64,000 nt of DNA, taken from assembly GCF_003627955.1 (NCBI RefSeq), contig NZ_RBWS01000001.1, positions 1-64,000 of the forward strand. The letters run 5' to 3'. The translations under genes and the position numbers were made by a program. Under the pieces are notes generated by a model that did not search any database, had not been told where the DNA came from, and saw nothing but the letters and a program-made list of their open reading frames with translations. The DNA is from Sphingobacterium puteale. GTDB taxonomy: Bacteria > Bacteroidota > Bacteroidia > Sphingobacteriales > Sphingobacteriaceae. The stretch's first letter is position 1. Each line of letters begins with the position of its first letter. Positions 29,160-38,789 of the stretch are shown here, piece by piece.

Positions 29160-29570
29160 CTACTTATCTTTTTTAGGTTCTGTTGCCAGCACCACTTTCA
29201 CTTTAAGACGATTGGCTACATCCATGACCGAGATCACGTTCTGGATAGGAACGGTATTATCGACATACAGCATAATGGTCAATTCTTCGCCACTGGCCAT
29301 CTGCGATTGGATTGCAGCTTCCAAACCTTCTACCGGAACAGGGTTTTTATCGATAAAATAGCCCAACTCCTTTGTAATAGATACTGTGATTGTCTTTTTT
29401 GCAACAGATTGTTCACCTGCGCTTGACTTTGGCAACAATAGTTTGACCACTTGCGGATTCGAAACTGCCGACGCCAACAGGAAAAACAACATCAGGAAAA
29501 ACATGATGTCGTTTAGCGCTGAAGTATGTACTTCGGCAGATGGTTTATTTTTTCTACTTCGTAAGTTCAT
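29160..29570 (-). CDS. exbD: ExbD/TolR biopolymer transport protein
   Basis: 136 residues with one N-terminal membrane helix (about 20-38). The proton-carrying Asp of the family is D21 in ALNDIMFFLM, and the periplasmic domain occupies the rest. It works with ExbB/TolQ as the stator of a proton-driven motor in the inner membrane. Its ATG overlaps the exbB stop by one base (TAATG), so translation is coupled. Whether it belongs functionally with Ton or Tol cannot be settled by sequence. Confidence 0.92.
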   Translation of the reverse strand: MNLRSRKNKPSAEVHTSALNDIMFFLMLFFLLASAVSNPQVVKLLLPKSSAGEQSVAKKTITVSITKELGYFIDKNPVPVEGLEAAIQSQMASGEELTIMLYVDNTVPIQNVISVMDVANRLKVKVVLATEPKKDK

Positions 29571-30277
29571 TATCTTCCCGGTTCATCCAATAAATCAATA
29601 AATTCTACTGCATCGGTTTCCATACGTAAAATCAATCGTTCAACCATCATATTTAAGATATGATAGCCTAAATAAGCCAGGATACCGACAGCAAGACCTG
29701 ACGCTGAAGATACCATTTTCACATATAGACCACCTGATACGGATGCAATGTCGATACCACCCGCCAATTCTACCTCATGGAAAATCTTAATTACCCCAAA
29801 GATAGTACCAACGAAACCGAGCATTGGAGCGATACCGGCGATAATACCAAGGATATTGATATTTTTCTCCAATTTGGCTACCTCCAATTTACCGACATTC
29901 TCGATAGCCCCTTCAATGTCTTTGATCGGCCTGCCCACGCGTAACAGTCCTTTTTGCAACATACGTCCTAAGGCCGAGTTGCTGGAGCGACATACAGCCA
30001 ACGCAGAGTCTAAATTTCCTGACAATACATTTGCTTTCACTTGAGACATCAAACTATTATCGTATCTGGCGGCTCTGCGAATGGTCAGATAGCGTTCAAA
30101 AAAGATAACCAATCCAATAAAGAACAGCAATAGGATCGGAACCATTATCCATCCCCCTTTGATCATCATATCGATCAAACTCATGTTTTCTGTACTAGCA
30201 GCAGCAGGTAATGGTTGTTGCGCAGCTTGATTAAACGTATCTACAGCAGCCCTGGCTGTATCTTGCACTAATGACAT
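29570..30277 (-). CDS. exbB: MotA/TolQ/ExbB proton channel protein
   Basis: 235 residues. Three membrane helices: about 38-60, 142-165 and 182-205. The conserved LGFVGTIFGVIKIF segment opens helix two and VKMVSSASGLAVGILAYL is helix three. Together with ExbD it converts proton flow into movement of the TonB- or TolA-like partner. It is preceded by the HU/SPOR gene (25-base gap) and overlaps exbD by one base. Confidence 0.93.
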   Translation of the reverse strand: MSLVQDTARAAVDTFNQAAQQPLPAAASTENMSLIDMMIKGGWIMVPILLLFFIGLVIFFERYLTIRRAARYDNSLMSQVKANVLSGNLDSALAVCRSSNSALGRMLQKGLLRVGRPIKDIEGAIENVGKLEVAKLEKNINILGIIAGIAPMLGFVGTIFGVIKIFHEVELAGGIDIASVSGGLYVKMVSSASGLAVGILAYLGYHILNMMVERLILRMETDAVEFIDLLDEPGR

Positions 30278-30302
30278 AATTATTAATAGTTTTATTTAGT
30301 TT

Positions 30303-31712
30303 CTATAATGTTTCTACCCAAGCACCTTCAATTTTTTTCTCTACAGATTTTTGAGCGAGGTCAGCCTCTGCTTTTGTCATGTAGGTATTCAAGATGATCT
30401 TCTTTCTATTCCTTTTATACTTTCCTTCCACAGCGCGTGCAGTCTTGTAGCCTAGCATCCGAAGACGTTTTGCCTCTTGCTCTGCCTGAGCCATTGTCCG
30501 TGCCGAACCGATCACAACCTGATATTTCGGCTGTGCTACGGGTATGGATTCTTTGATGACTGGATCCGCCTGCAAAACAGGAGCAGCTTTCTCAGTCGTT
30601 GCTGTATTCTTCCCTGATTCTACGGCTGTACCCTTTAACGAATCTGCCATTGTTCTGGCTAAGGAATCCACTTTTTTTAAACTATCCGCAGCGAGCACAT
30701 TGGATGATGAATCAGCAGTTGGCAGATTATTTTTCTGAACGACTGCGTCAGCAGCGGGTTTTAGTGTGGGCTGGGCTCCTCCAAACAACGAATTTTTCAA
30801 CCCCGGATTCGTGTACAATACGCCTACAGCAATCATGACCAGTACAATGGCTGCTGTTAGCCAGTACCAGATGGCATTCGAATTGCGTGGCTCCTCCTCA
30901 TAAATATGGGGTGCATAAGCAGAATTTGCAGCCGCAATTGCGCCAATTTCTTTTTGCGTGTCAATTTGCGCCTCCGTAAGTGTTGTGGTATCCTCCGAAT
31001 CAGCTATAGCGGGTACTGCCACGGCATCCAATAGTTCGGCGTCCGCAGGGCTAGCCTCCTCCTCAGCTTGTGGTGCATCGGACTCAACCCCCGATTCAAC
31101 AATAGCTTCAGCAACAGGAAGCGAATCCGCATCAGCAAGAGCCGCAGACTCTTGTTCCTCCTGCTTAGCTTGCTCTTCATTTTCAACACTGTCTGTTGCT
31201 TCAACGACAGGTTCTTCTGCATTGATTTCCCCAACAACATGTTCTGATGGGGCTGATTCGACCGAATCAGCAAGCCCGTGTTCGTCTTCGCGTATCGGAA
31301 TAACTGTTTCGATTTCAGGGCCGACAAGATTGACAACAGGTTGAAAATTAAAGCCAGAGAGGTCCAGTGGTTTAAAAACCAAACTCGAACCATAGCTTAT
31401 CAACAGACCGAGATCCTCCAGCTTCACCTGACCAAATTGTCCCAGGTCATTTCGCAATGCCCCAACGGTATCATCCAGTATTTGCTGCGCCTGCACCAAA
31501 CTCAAATGCTCCTGCTGTTGGATATAATGCACGATATTGAATCCCCGCTGTGCGGAATAGTCCAGCTCAACATAGGAAATGGGGGGCAAAAACACATTGT
31601 TCTGTTTATCGAATTGAGCCGGAGAATGAATTCTTTTGAACACACCTATTCCGGGCACGTATACTTCCGCATAGCGTCTTAATAAACTATTGATGTCTTT
31701 GCCTAGATTCAT
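30303..31712 (-). CDS. HU-CCDC81 and SPOR domain membrane protein
   Basis: 469 residues. Residues 1-130 match the two cytoplasmic HU-CCDC81 domains found in Bacteroidota (NLGKDINSLLRRYAEVYVPG at the start, then GQVKLEDLGLL). An acidic Glu/Ala-rich linker follows (about 135-265), one membrane helix (about 279-300), another linker, and a C-terminal SPOR domain (about 394-469) starting KYQVVIGSARTMAQAEQEA. SPOR domains bind septal peptidoglycan stripped of stem peptides, so this protein probably sits at the division site. It precedes exbB in the operon, linking the motor to the septum. Confidence 0.88.
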   Translation of the reverse strand: MNLGKDINSLLRRYAEVYVPGIGVFKRIHSPAQFDKQNNVFLPPISYVELDYSAQRGFNIVHYIQQQEHLSLVQAQQILDDTVGALRNDLGQFGQVKLEDLGLLISYGSSLVFKPLDLSGFNFQPVVNLVGPEIETVIPIREDEHGLADSVESAPSEHVVGEINAEEPVVEATDSVENEEQAKQEEQESAALADADSLPVAEAIVESGVESDAPQAEEEASPADAELLDAVAVPAIADSEDTTTLTEAQIDTQKEIGAIAAANSAYAPHIYEEEPRNSNAIWYWLTAAIVLVMIAVGVLYTNPGLKNSLFGGAQPTLKPAADAVVQKNNLPTADSSSNVLAADSLKKVDSLARTMADSLKGTAVESGKNTATTEKAAPVLQADPVIKESIPVAQPKYQVVIGSARTMAQAEQEAKRLRMLGYKTARAVEGKYKRNRKKIILNTYMTKAEADLAQKSVEKKIEGAWVETL

Positions 31713-31752
31713 TGTTCTCTGATTTAAAATGCAAATTTATAATCTTAATTCG

Positions 31753-33504
31753 TTAAAACGAATAATTAAGACCACCAATTACATTGAAGCCCAATCTTGG
31801 ATAATACATGTAACGCTGATATTCCTTTCCAAAGATATTATTTGCTTTCACGAAAACACCAAATTGTTTTTTAATTCGGTATTCAGCACCAGCATTTAGA
31901 TCAGCAAAGGAAGCAATCGTCAGCTTGCGACCACTATCTGCTACACGAGTACCGTCACTGTTATAATCGTAAACATAGGCATAGGTATTGCCTTGGCTAG
32001 AAAGCTCTGCATCAACGAAGAATTTATCCGAGATATTGAACCTTGCATTGGCTTGCAGCCTAAATTTAGGCAAGCCCCAGGCCTCTTCCTCATCGCTCAG
32101 ATTATAGTCATCAATAAATACTTTTCCGCCTAAATTAACCAATTGTGATAGACGTACATTGATCTCCCCTTCCAGTCCCATATGCTTAGCTTTGTTGATC
32201 TGACCATCATATACCACATCAAAAGCCCACGGAATATAACCGTTCTGGTCATTGCCAAATGTACTATTTTTAAATAAAGGTAGTCCTTCGATCTGTTTGT
32301 AAAACACCTTCACCTTATAGCCAAATGTCGCACCGGCATTACCTTTTAAACCACCATATACATTCAATTTTTCAATTGAATTGGCGATCCTGACATTTGG
32401 TGCCAAATAAGGATTCTCCTTCGCAAAATTTCGGAACGAGCCTTGTCTAACATTACCATTAACTCCGGCAAATAAAGAGATATATTCCGGAGCCAAAGAA
32501 AAATCGGCTTCAACTGATGGAAAAACATTAAAACGGGACTCATCACCAAATTCCGAAGTCAGGTTGGCTCCCAAAGTGACATTATAGTTATCGCCCTTAA
32601 ACCGAATGTACGGATTGATCAAAAACAAATTGTTCTTCACATTTGCCGTATCATTTTCGTTTTTGACATCATTCATGGTGACACTCAGGTTGGCTCCAAC
32701 ATTGAAAGCGCTCATGCGTTTGTTCAGATACCCGGACAGAGCGAAAGAATTTTCTTTTGCCTTGTAGGCATCCTTAAATAGGTAACCATCTACCTTCGCA
32801 GCGTAGCTCATCGCTTGCTCATTTTTTGGATCAACGTTACTTGTCAGTTCACCATTTAAATAAATATCGGTGAATGTTTGTTTATCCGGGGTGGTATTCA
32901 ATAATGTCGTCCCCGGTTGGTCAAATGTCTGACCGTAGAAATTTGTACCATACCTATTGTAGCCTAAGGTACCTTTTACAGTCACGGCATCCAGCACACG
33001 GCGTCCAAAAACACCAATATCCTGTGTACTGAATTTCTGTCCTTCAATATTGCCCTTTTGGCTTAAGTGTTTTGCAAATAACCCAAAACGCGTATTTTCA
33101 AACTGCTCGGATGCCAAATATGCTTCACCTAAAATCGAGTTATAATTACCTATTCCAAATTTGACATAATTGCTACTGTGTTCAAAAGGTTGTGCAAAGG
33201 GTATTTCCTGTACATTCAATTGTTTCAGACCAGTATTGATATCCAATTTTTTATCAATGATATTACCGTAGTTTAATTTGGGCTGATATTCCCGTTTGTT
33301 GGTCATATCGGGACTACGACGTATTTTTACAGCATCTGCAAGAATCGGTTTGTAATCGCGAACAACATCAAAAGAATCAATAGTGACCGGTTTTTCAGGA
33401 TCACTCTTCTTGCCTGTTTCCTGTGCAAAAGAATTCAATCCCACGCCCATCAAAAGCGCTGCTAAGGTATATTTCTTCACATTTCTATTTTGCAACTTCT
33501 TCAT
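31753..33504 (-). CDS. Outer-membrane beta-barrel protein, TonB-dependent receptor-like
   Basis: 583 residues with a signal peptide (about 1-27, ending FAQ). The sequence is that of an outer-membrane barrel: alternating strands throughout and a C-terminal aromatic residue (GLNYSF). It resembles the barrel part of TonB-dependent receptors but is short and shows no clear plug domain or carboxypeptidase-like domain. It may transport something or serve as an anchor for the TPR protein encoded 6 bases upstream. It is second in the seven-gene operon. Confidence 0.8.
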   Translation of the reverse strand: MKKLQNRNVKKYTLAALLMGVGLNSFAQETGKKSDPEKPVTIDSFDVVRDYKPILADAVKIRRSPDMTNKREYQPKLNYGNIIDKKLDINTGLKQLNVQEIPFAQPFEHSSNYVKFGIGNYNSILGEAYLASEQFENTRFGLFAKHLSQKGNIEGQKFSTQDIGVFGRRVLDAVTVKGTLGYNRYGTNFYGQTFDQPGTTLLNTTPDKQTFTDIYLNGELTSNVDPKNEQAMSYAAKVDGYLFKDAYKAKENSFALSGYLNKRMSAFNVGANLSVTMNDVKNENDTANVKNNLFLINPYIRFKGDNYNVTLGANLTSEFGDESRFNVFPSVEADFSLAPEYISLFAGVNGNVRQGSFRNFAKENPYLAPNVRIANSIEKLNVYGGLKGNAGATFGYKVKVFYKQIEGLPLFKNSTFGNDQNGYIPWAFDVVYDGQINKAKHMGLEGEINVRLSQLVNLGGKVFIDDYNLSDEEEAWGLPKFRLQANARFNISDKFFVDAELSSQGNTYAYVYDYNSDGTRVADSGRKLTIASFADLNAGAEYRIKKQFGVFVKANNIFGKEYQRYMYYPRLGFNVIGGLNYSF

Positions 33505-33510
33505 TGTATC

Positions 33511-36500
33511 CTATTTCTTTTTGTTGTTCAATTTATTTAGACGTTCTTTTGCAGCAGGCAGAACATCATCTTTCGCATCGTAGTTATCCACAATTGATTC
33601 CAATGTCGCTTTCGCCTGGAATGTATCGCCTTTACCTGCATACGCATCCGCCATCGTGATAAAGCTTTTCGCTACCCAATATTCATAAGAGGAGAAATTG
33701 TCAGACAAATCCATTGCCGTTTTGATACAGGCATCGTACTGTTTATTTTCCAATTGAATAACAGCGACATTATATTTTGCTTCCGCACCGTATACAGTAC
33801 GACTCTTCAAAGCTGCTAAACTGAATTCCTTCATCGCCTCAGTTTTCTTATTCTGCTTCACATAGCATTTTCCTGCATACAAGAAAGCGTTCGCGATCTC
33901 TTCTTCAGAAGATTTCTCGTAATTTTTCACCGCATTCGTGTAGTTTAGCGCTTCTTTGTAATCACCGATTTCATAATAAGAAACCATTAAATTATTGATT
34001 GCAAAACCGTAGTTAGATTTGTATTCGGAGGTAAGCTCCAATTTTTTCAACAACTGTGTTGCCTCATTATATTTCTTTTGTTTCAAGTATAGATTAGAGA
34101 CCGAAATCAATGTACGTTCCGTATATGGTGAGGTCCAGTCGTTCAAGATAATATTGTAATCGTGTAAGGCATCTTCTGTATTTCCCAATGCGGCATTACT
34201 TTCCGCACGAACAAAACGCGCGTATTTCTCTTGATTTGGTTTCGGGAATTTATCGAAATAAGCATTTACAGCCTCGACTGCTCCTTTGTAATTGCCTCTG
34301 GAGAATAAAGTCGTTGCTGTTGAGAACGAACGCGAATCTTGTTCTGACTTCGAGACATCACCTAAATTGGTTCCCGTGGCATATTTGATATACCCCGTAG
34401 CATCCCCTTTATCCAGATAGATATTCTCAATTGATCGCATGGCCTGTCTGGCTTCATCCGTAGAAGCATATTGATCAACGACACGTTGGAACGTTGCCAA
34501 AGCCGCATCATTGTTGTCCTGATTATATTGAACCAACCCGATCGTTACTAAAGCACGTGGCACATAACTGCTTCGCGGATATTTTTCAACCATCGTTTGA
34601 AGCCCTGCAATTGCCTGATCGCTTTCTCCCATCAAGAAACGGGTGTAAGGAATTTCAAAAGCAATATCATCCGCATAATTTGAATTCGGGAATTGTGCGA
34701 TGACAGCATTAAGGGTTGAAATCTTACCATTATTGTCTCCTTGTAGCCCCTGGATAATACCACGTTGAAACAGCGCATAATCTTGACTTGGAGCTTTTGA
34801 AGAAATCAGCTTATTATATTCCGTCAAAGCTCTACCATAATTTTTCGACGAGAAATATGAGTCTCCCAAACGAGCGATGGCATCATTACGTGTATTCATC
34901 TCTATGCCTTTAGAACCGCCAGAGGCTAAGAAGCGTTCAAAGTAATTCGCAGCGGTATTATAGTTTCCGTTACGGAAAGCGGCATAAGCTAAGGCGTAAT
35001 TTGCATAACTGTATACGTCAGTTTTATTTGCTCCCGGCAAACGTAAGAATTTATTAAAATTCGTTACCGCCTCACCGTATTTGCGTACTTCATACATCGC
35101 TTCTGCCTTCCAGTAAGTAGTCAAAGCGTAGATTTCTTCGTCATAACGATGCTGTTCTGAACGCATGAACAAAGAAATTGCATTTTCAAAAGCCCGCTCA
35201 TTATAATATTCCAGCCCCCGGTAATAGGTTACTTTTTGATAAGCAGCATTGGCCTCTTTTCCTCGTTTTGGAATAGACTCTAAAATATCGACCGCATCAC
35301 GGTAGTTTTTAGTACTCAACAAGACTTCCGCCAATAGCGTTTTCGCTTCTTCCTGGCGTTGTGATTTTGGATAAGTTTTTAAATATTCCTGCGTAGAAGC
35401 CAGTGCGACCTGATGGAACTCCAATTCATACGACAGCTTCGCATAATTAAACAGCCCCTCTTCTTTCATCGCTGGATCAAAATCCAACTTGGAGGCTCTG
35501 AAAAACGCATTACGTGCAGACTGCTTATTCCCTTTTTTCAGGAAGCTGTCCCCCAGGGTAATCATGGCCGACTGGTAATAAGCATCAGGCTCTGTCATTT
35601 TCTCCAGCTCTGTGATAGCCTTATCGTAATCCTTTAGCTTGTAAGCGATATAACCGATCTGATAGCTATCTTGATTATTTTGGGTCTTGCCCTGATCTTG
35701 GGCCTGGAACTTATCGTAATAATCTTTTGACGTTTTTAGGTCACCCTTGATAAAGTATGTCGCCGCGATAATGCGGAACATCTCTGTTTCGTTTTCTTGT
35801 TTTGTTTTCGACAAAATTGGCAACGCATAGTCCAACACATCGTCGTAGCGTTTATCCAAGAAATACAGTGCAGTGATATAATAAGGGTAACTATTTTCGA
35901 ATTGTTTAGATCCATTTAGACGCTCAAATTCATTCAATGCCGTTTTGTATTCCGCATCTAAATAACATAAATACGCATAGTAGTAGATCGAGGCTTCCTG
36001 AAATTCAGTTTTCTGATCTTTCAGTCCCTCAAATAAGGGCTTTGCTGTCTTATAATCTTTCGTCATGAAAGAGGCATAACCCAATTTAAAGCGATATTCT
36101 ACATTTTCTTTCCCGGCGAGATTTTTACTGTCAATCTTTGTAAACCATTCAATTGCCTTAACATAATCCTTTTTAGCATAATATGATTTACCTATCTGAA
36201 AGTAAGCGGCTTTAGAATTGGCACTTACAGGGAAATCTTTAATATATTTTAGGAAACGATTTTCGGCATCTGACTCGCCCAATTCCAAGGCGCATACTGC
36301 TTGGTAATACCGTACATTTTCCTTTAACAAAGATAGCTCCTCTGTCTCGTCCAATTGTAGGTTGGATTTCGTCCGCAAGGCCTCCACACGATCAAATTGT
36401 GCCGCTGCGGACCCGAATTTTCCACGTTCATACAATTCCATTCCAGTCTTGTATGCCTTGTTGATTTGTTGCCATTCTGTCTGTTGCGCTAATGCTGGCG

Positions 36501-36549
36501 TCGCCATAACGGTTAGTGCAACTCCCACCTGGTAAATCTTCTTATACAT
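33511..36549 (-). CDS. Large periplasmic tetratricopeptide-repeat protein
   Basis: 1012 residues. A signal peptide ends near residue 21 (ALA), and the remainder is almost entirely TPR-like helical repeats, with recurring patterns such as YYAKKDYVKAIEWF, AYKLKDYDKAITELEK and YFSSKNYGRALTEYNK. It is a protein-binding scaffold in the periplasm or on the inner face of the outer membrane. It is the first gene of an operon encoding an outer-membrane barrel, SPOR protein and ExbB/ExbD/TonB-like motor. By analogy with CpoB in Tol-Pal it could couple the motor to wall synthesis (inference). Confidence 0.85.
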   Translation of the reverse strand: MYKKIYQVGVALTVMATPALAQQTEWQQINKAYKTGMELYERGKFGSAAAQFDRVEALRTKSNLQLDETEELSLLKENVRYYQAVCALELGESDAENRFLKYIKDFPVSANSKAAYFQIGKSYYAKKDYVKAIEWFTKIDSKNLAGKENVEYRFKLGYASFMTKDYKTAKPLFEGLKDQKTEFQEASIYYYAYLCYLDAEYKTALNEFERLNGSKQFENSYPYYITALYFLDKRYDDVLDYALPILSKTKQENETEMFRIIAATYFIKGDLKTSKDYYDKFQAQDQGKTQNNQDSYQIGYIAYKLKDYDKAITELEKMTEPDAYYQSAMITLGDSFLKKGNKQSARNAFFRASKLDFDPAMKEEGLFNYAKLSYELEFHQVALASTQEYLKTYPKSQRQEEAKTLLAEVLLSTKNYRDAVDILESIPKRGKEANAAYQKVTYYRGLEYYNERAFENAISLFMRSEQHRYDEEIYALTTYWKAEAMYEVRKYGEAVTNFNKFLRLPGANKTDVYSYANYALAYAAFRNGNYNTAANYFERFLASGGSKGIEMNTRNDAIARLGDSYFSSKNYGRALTEYNKLISSKAPSQDYALFQRGIIQGLQGDNNGKISTLNAVIAQFPNSNYADDIAFEIPYTRFLMGESDQAIAGLQTMVEKYPRSSYVPRALVTIGLVQYNQDNNDAALATFQRVVDQYASTDEARQAMRSIENIYLDKGDATGYIKYATGTNLGDVSKSEQDSRSFSTATTLFSRGNYKGAVEAVNAYFDKFPKPNQEKYARFVRAESNAALGNTEDALHDYNIILNDWTSPYTERTLISVSNLYLKQKKYNEATQLLKKLELTSEYKSNYGFAINNLMVSYYEIGDYKEALNYTNAVKNYEKSSEEEIANAFLYAGKCYVKQNKKTEAMKEFSLAALKSRTVYGAEAKYNVAVIQLENKQYDACIKTAMDLSDNFSSYEYWVAKSFITMADAYAGKGDTFQAKATLESIVDNYDAKDDVLPAAKERLNKLNNKKK

Positions 36550-36929
36550 AATATGTGAAACCTTAATATGTTATTTATCTGCAAATGTAAATGAATCTCC
36601 CTTCAAACCGAGGTAAATTTGCCCTGACATGCAAATTTAATGACTTCTCCTCTTTGATTGGCCGATTTAAAATAAGCCAAAATTTATTGAAAATCAATTC
36701 AAATCTCTCCCTTTTTGGGAGATAGTTTTATTCATTTTACTAAATTATACTTTAATTGAGCTATTTTACACAAAAGTTATTAACATCTGTGAATAATCCA
36801 GTATTATAACGGAAATTTTGCACAAAAAATATGCCCGACCAAAAATAAAGTCAGGCATAATATTGTTGATTGATGAATCTGTCAATTTCGTCCTCCAGTA
36901 GCTAAAACTGGCTCAAAATCAAAATTCAG
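36550..36929. promoter_or_regulatory. Intergenic region: promoter of the envelope operon and pyrB terminator
   Basis: 380 bases. On the minus strand TACATTTG (36589-36582) is a candidate -7 box for the TPR gene with a leader of about 30 bases; no TTTG sits at the ideal distance. A hairpin for pyrB lies at 36831-36859. The stretch between them is AT-rich and shows no gene. Confidence 0.45.
36824..36859 (-). terminator. pyrB terminator
   Basis: On the minus strand an ATGCCTGAC/GTCGGGCAT stem with one mismatch is followed by ATTTTTT (36830-36824), just downstream of the pyrB stop. Confidence 0.7.
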
Positions 36930-37868
36930 TTAGCCGCGTTGTCCGGCCAACAGATACAATACCGCCATCCGAACAGCAACTCCATTTTCAACCTGATCCA
37001 GGATAATGGAATGTTCACTATCGGCAACATCGGAGGTGATTTCGACACCACGGTTGATCGGTCCCGGGTGCATAATCGTAATTGGCTTTTCCAAAGAATC
37101 CAAGATGTCCTTATTTAAACCATATAACATGGAATACTCTCTCAAAGAAGGAAAATAGGCAATATCCTGACGTTCCAGCTGGATACGTAACATATTTGCC
37201 ACGTCACACCAATTCAGTGCTTTTCTCAGGTCATGTTCCACCTTTACCCCCAGAGAAGTAATATGCTTAGGGATTAATGTCGTCGGCCCGCACACCATGA
37301 CTTCTGCGCCTTGTTTCTGAAGACATAGGATATTAGATAAGGCCACCCGGGAGTGGGTGATGTCACCAATAATAGCAACTTTACGGCCCGCCACATCGCC
37401 AAAACGCTCGCGGATAGAGAAGGAGTCCAAGAGCGCTTGCGTAGGATGCTCATGTGCTCCGTCGCCAGCATTCACAATTTGTGCATCGACATGTTTGCTT
37501 AAGAATACGCCTGCTCCAGCATATGGATGTCGCATCACAATCATATCCACCTTCATCGCAAGGATATTGTTGACGGTATCGATCAAAGTCTCTCCTTTGC
37601 TCACTGAAGAAGAAGAAGCCGCAAAATTGACAATATCAGCAGATAGTCTTTTCTCAGCAAGTTCAAAAGAAAGCCGCGTACGTGTTGAATTTTCAAAAAA
37701 CACATTGGCAATGGTGATATCCCGTAGAGAAGGCACCTTTTTGATCGGTCTATTTAATACCTCTTTGAAATTACTCGCTGTATCCAGAATCAATTGGATA
37801 TCCTGTTCATTTAGATCTTTGATTCCCAACAAATGGCGAGTACTTAATTGTTCTACTGCAGCTGACAT
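36930..37868 (-). CDS. pyrB: Aspartate carbamoyltransferase catalytic subunit
   Basis: 312 residues. PyrB condenses carbamoyl phosphate with aspartate in the first committed step of pyrimidine synthesis. The carbamoyl-phosphate motif FENSTRTR is at about residues 55-62, the HPTQALLD motif near 141-148, and MHPGPINRG near 268-276. Length fits a catalytic subunit. No regulatory subunit gene pyrI is adjacent; pyrR lies 101 bases upstream on the same strand. Confidence 0.96.
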   Translation of the reverse strand: MSAAVEQLSTRHLLGIKDLNEQDIQLILDTASNFKEVLNRPIKKVPSLRDITIANVFFENSTRTRLSFELAEKRLSADIVNFAASSSSVSKGETLIDTVNNILAMKVDMIVMRHPYAGAGVFLSKHVDAQIVNAGDGAHEHPTQALLDSFSIRERFGDVAGRKVAIIGDITHSRVALSNILCLQKQGAEVMVCGPTTLIPKHITSLGVKVEHDLRKALNWCDVANMLRIQLERQDIAYFPSLREYSMLYGLNKDILDSLEKPITIMHPGPINRGVEITSDVADSEHSIILDQVENGVAVRMAVLYLLAGQRG

Positions 37869-37969
37869 TTTATAGTATATTCAAGTATTTACTAATCTTT
37901 TTTTAATTGAAGTGTTCGTTCCCAAGGGCTTATTAGAACCTTCAGTTATCATTTTACTGAACCGGATTT

Positions 37970-38533
37970 CTAATCATTACCCGAAGGTTTTTTCTCCGTG
38001 ACCAAGATAATGCTATCTTGATCGTCAGATTCTTTCCAGTTCACAATAACTTTTTGTGAATCTATAGAATCAACCTGTATTCCAATATAATCGGGTTGAA
38101 TCGGAATCTGTCTGGAGAAACGACGATCGACTAAAACAAGCAACTCAATGCTTCTTGCTCTTCCAAATGCCTGTACAGCATCCATGGCTGCGCGAATGGT
38201 GCGTCCTGTCCACAAGACATCATCAATAAAAATAACGTCTTTACCTTCTACAATAAAATTGATATTTGTACTATTTGCTAACAACGGACCTGCATTACCT
38301 TTTGTACGGAAATCGTCCCGATAGAATGTAATATCCAGATCACCGACCAAGATCGGTTTTTCGATCATGCGTTCAAGTTCTTTGACGATACGTCTAGCTA
38401 AGAAAGTTCCTCTTGGTTGAATACCTATGACGACAGCATTTGAAAAATCACCGTGATTCTCAATCAATTGACGACATAGTCTTTGAATGGTGATTTGAAA
38501 TTTTGGTCCGTCTAATAAAATCGACTGTTTCAT
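37970..38533 (-). CDS. pyrR: PyrR phosphoribosyltransferase-like regulator
   Basis: 187 residues. PyrR binds pyr mRNA in response to UMP and many members also have uracil phosphoribosyltransferase activity. The PRPP-binding motif is VIFIDDVLWTGRTIRAA (about residues 92-108), preceded by GIQPRGTFLARRI. Adjacent pyrB supports the pyrimidine assignment over other phosphoribosyltransferases. I saw no clear anti-antiterminator structure between pyrR and pyrB, so RNA-based attenuation here is unproven. Confidence 0.88.
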   Translation of the reverse strand: MKQSILLDGPKFQITIQRLCRQLIENHGDFSNAVVIGIQPRGTFLARRIVKELERMIEKPILVGDLDITFYRDDFRTKGNAGPLLANSTNINFIVEGKDVIFIDDVLWTGRTIRAAMDAVQAFGRARSIELLVLVDRRFSRQIPIQPDYIGIQVDSIDSQKVIVNWKESDDQDSIILVTEKKPSGND

Positions 38534-38549
38534 TATGGGAATGTTTGAG

Positions 38550-38557
38550 CAAAGCTA
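38550..38557 (-). promoter_or_regulatory. Candidate pyrR promoter -7 box
   Basis: Minus-strand TAGCTTTG lies about 17 bases upstream of the pyrR start. A TTTG upstream is only 12 bases away, so the -33 part is weak. The rest of the 38534-38789 gap shows nothing else. Confidence 0.4.
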
Positions 38558-38789
38558 CACTTTTTTTAACAAAAACTATCGCTCGTTTCCCAATTAATTT
38601 CAATATTTCAACTCGTTTCCAGCATAAACAAAGAGACTAATAACTTTTAAAACAACAGTTCATCAATGCGGACAAACGAGCTCATTGGCATACCTTCTGG
38701 CGCCACACAGCATATATCATTCCGAGGAAACCAGCTTCCGGTCCATATTACCTATCCAGTGTAAAAAGGACCGACGCGATACATTTGTC

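Noticed and set aside
30958..31344. 128-codon Ser-rich plus-strand frame
   Set aside because: Antisense to the low-complexity acidic linker of the HU/SPOR protein; Ser-rich composition is a mirror of its Glu/Ala codons.
37869..37969. PyrR-controlled attenuator between pyrR and pyrB
   Set aside because: Only a weak TTCAGT/ACTGAA pairing is seen; no conserved PyrR-binding loop or competing terminator could be built.
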